A model generated the notes under the pieces. That model was given only the letters and a program-made list of their open reading frames with translations. It was not told the DNA's origin and did not search any database. A program made the translations under genes and the position numbers. 64,000 bases of DNA from Persea americana. Its lineage: Eukaryota; Streptophyta; Magnoliopsida; Laurales; Lauraceae. The stretch spans positions 40,632,853-40,696,852 of the forward strand of contig CM056811.1 of NCBI GenBank assembly GCA_029852735.1. Direction: 5' to 3'. Each line of letters opens with the position of its first letter. Within the stretch, counting starts at the first letter, position 1. Shown one piece after another: positions 63,841 to 64,000 of this stretch.

Positions 63841-64000
63841 AAACACATTTTATGATATTTTGTGGCACGTTTCGCTTCCAAATGTGTTTCAAGCGATTGT
63901 GTGGTAAGGAACGCCTTGCAAGGGCTTCAATGTCATTTAAGACCGAGACCCGTGTGTCGGGCCGTTCGTTCGTGATTTGAGGCGGATCGGTGAAGATGGA
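63841..64000 (+). repeat. Copy 61, truncated by the window edge (160 bp)
   Basis: The first 160 bases of another unit, with 12A, 32T and 116G. This combination is that of the hybrid W units 41 and 49. The array evidently continues past the window. Confidence 0.95.

Larger units (their letters stand above)
1..64000 (+). repeat. Satellite DNA array, 1064-bp unit, about 60.15 copies
   Basis: The whole window is a direct tandem array. The sequence at position 1 recurs at 1065, 2129, 3193 and so on to 63841, always 1064 bp apart, giving 60 full units and 160 bp of another. No insertion, deletion, inversion or foreign segment was found. Copies differ by single-base substitutions only; the two commonest right-hand types differ at roughly 8-10 positions per unit, so about 99% identity. 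There is no gene: stop codons occur in all frames and the longest frames are under 100 codons. Long, homogeneous, gene-free arrays of this kind are known from eukaryotic centromeric, pericentromeric and subtelomeric heterochromatin. Which of these applies, and the species, cannot be read from the window. I do not recognise the family. Confidence 0.98.

Noticed and set aside
1..64000. CRISPR array
   Set aside because: CRISPR repeats are short and separated by unique spacers. Here the whole 1064 bp repeats and nothing unique lies between copies.
1..64000. Ribosomal DNA or its intergenic spacer
   Set aside because: No recognisable rRNA or 5S sequence and no break in the period; spacer subrepeats would be interrupted by genes within 64 kb.
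1..64000. Tandem transposon or integrase-carrying element
   Set aside because: No transposase, reverse transcriptase, terminal repeats or target-site duplications at any unit boundary.
1..64000. Pure assembly artefact (one unit copied by the assembler)
   Set aside because: Substitution markers are ordered into HOR patterns with shared rare variants and hybrids, which simple unit duplication by software would not make. Copy number and missing indels still need read support.

Overview
The window is one uninterrupted head-to-tail satellite DNA array. A 1064-bp unit repeats from the first base to the last: 60 complete copies (copy n spans (n-1)x1064+1 to nx1064) plus 160 bp of a 61st. I see no gene, RNA gene, transposon, CRISPR array or unique sequence. 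All copies are in the same orientation and in register, with no insertion or deletion found. They differ only by scattered substitutions, about ten or fewer between typical copies, so identity is roughly 99%. A homogeneous array this long points to a eukaryotic chromosome, most likely centromeric, pericentromeric or other heterochromatin in a long-read assembly. I do not recognise the family and cannot name the species. Base composition is roughly 45% G+C by partial hand count.

The unit is itself composite. It contains about seven diverged sub-blocks that begin with a CTTTAA-like anchor and usually run on to a GGGCTT motif. One run of three sub-blocks (231-678) is repeated in diverged form (865-1294) at an offset of 634-635 bp, with a single related sub-block (679-864) between. 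Two sites in the unit match the CENP-B box core except at one base. Short inverted repeats sit at equivalent places in the sub-blocks.

Substitution markers show a higher-order repeat (HOR) structure that changes along the window. Copies 2-24 (about 1-25.5 kb) are dominated by a five-unit pattern (5320 bp; types A-B-C-D-E). Copies 25-31 are irregular. Copies 32-37 (32985-39368) are a three-unit block present twice. From copy 38 to the end (39369-64000) a two-unit pattern (2128 bp; types X and Y) dominates, with hybrid units and a larger segment duplicated 8512 bp apart. The window therefore appears to record two differently homogenised HOR domains and the transition between them. Any centromeric function is inference. 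The small open reading frames present in every copy are by-products of copying, not genes.
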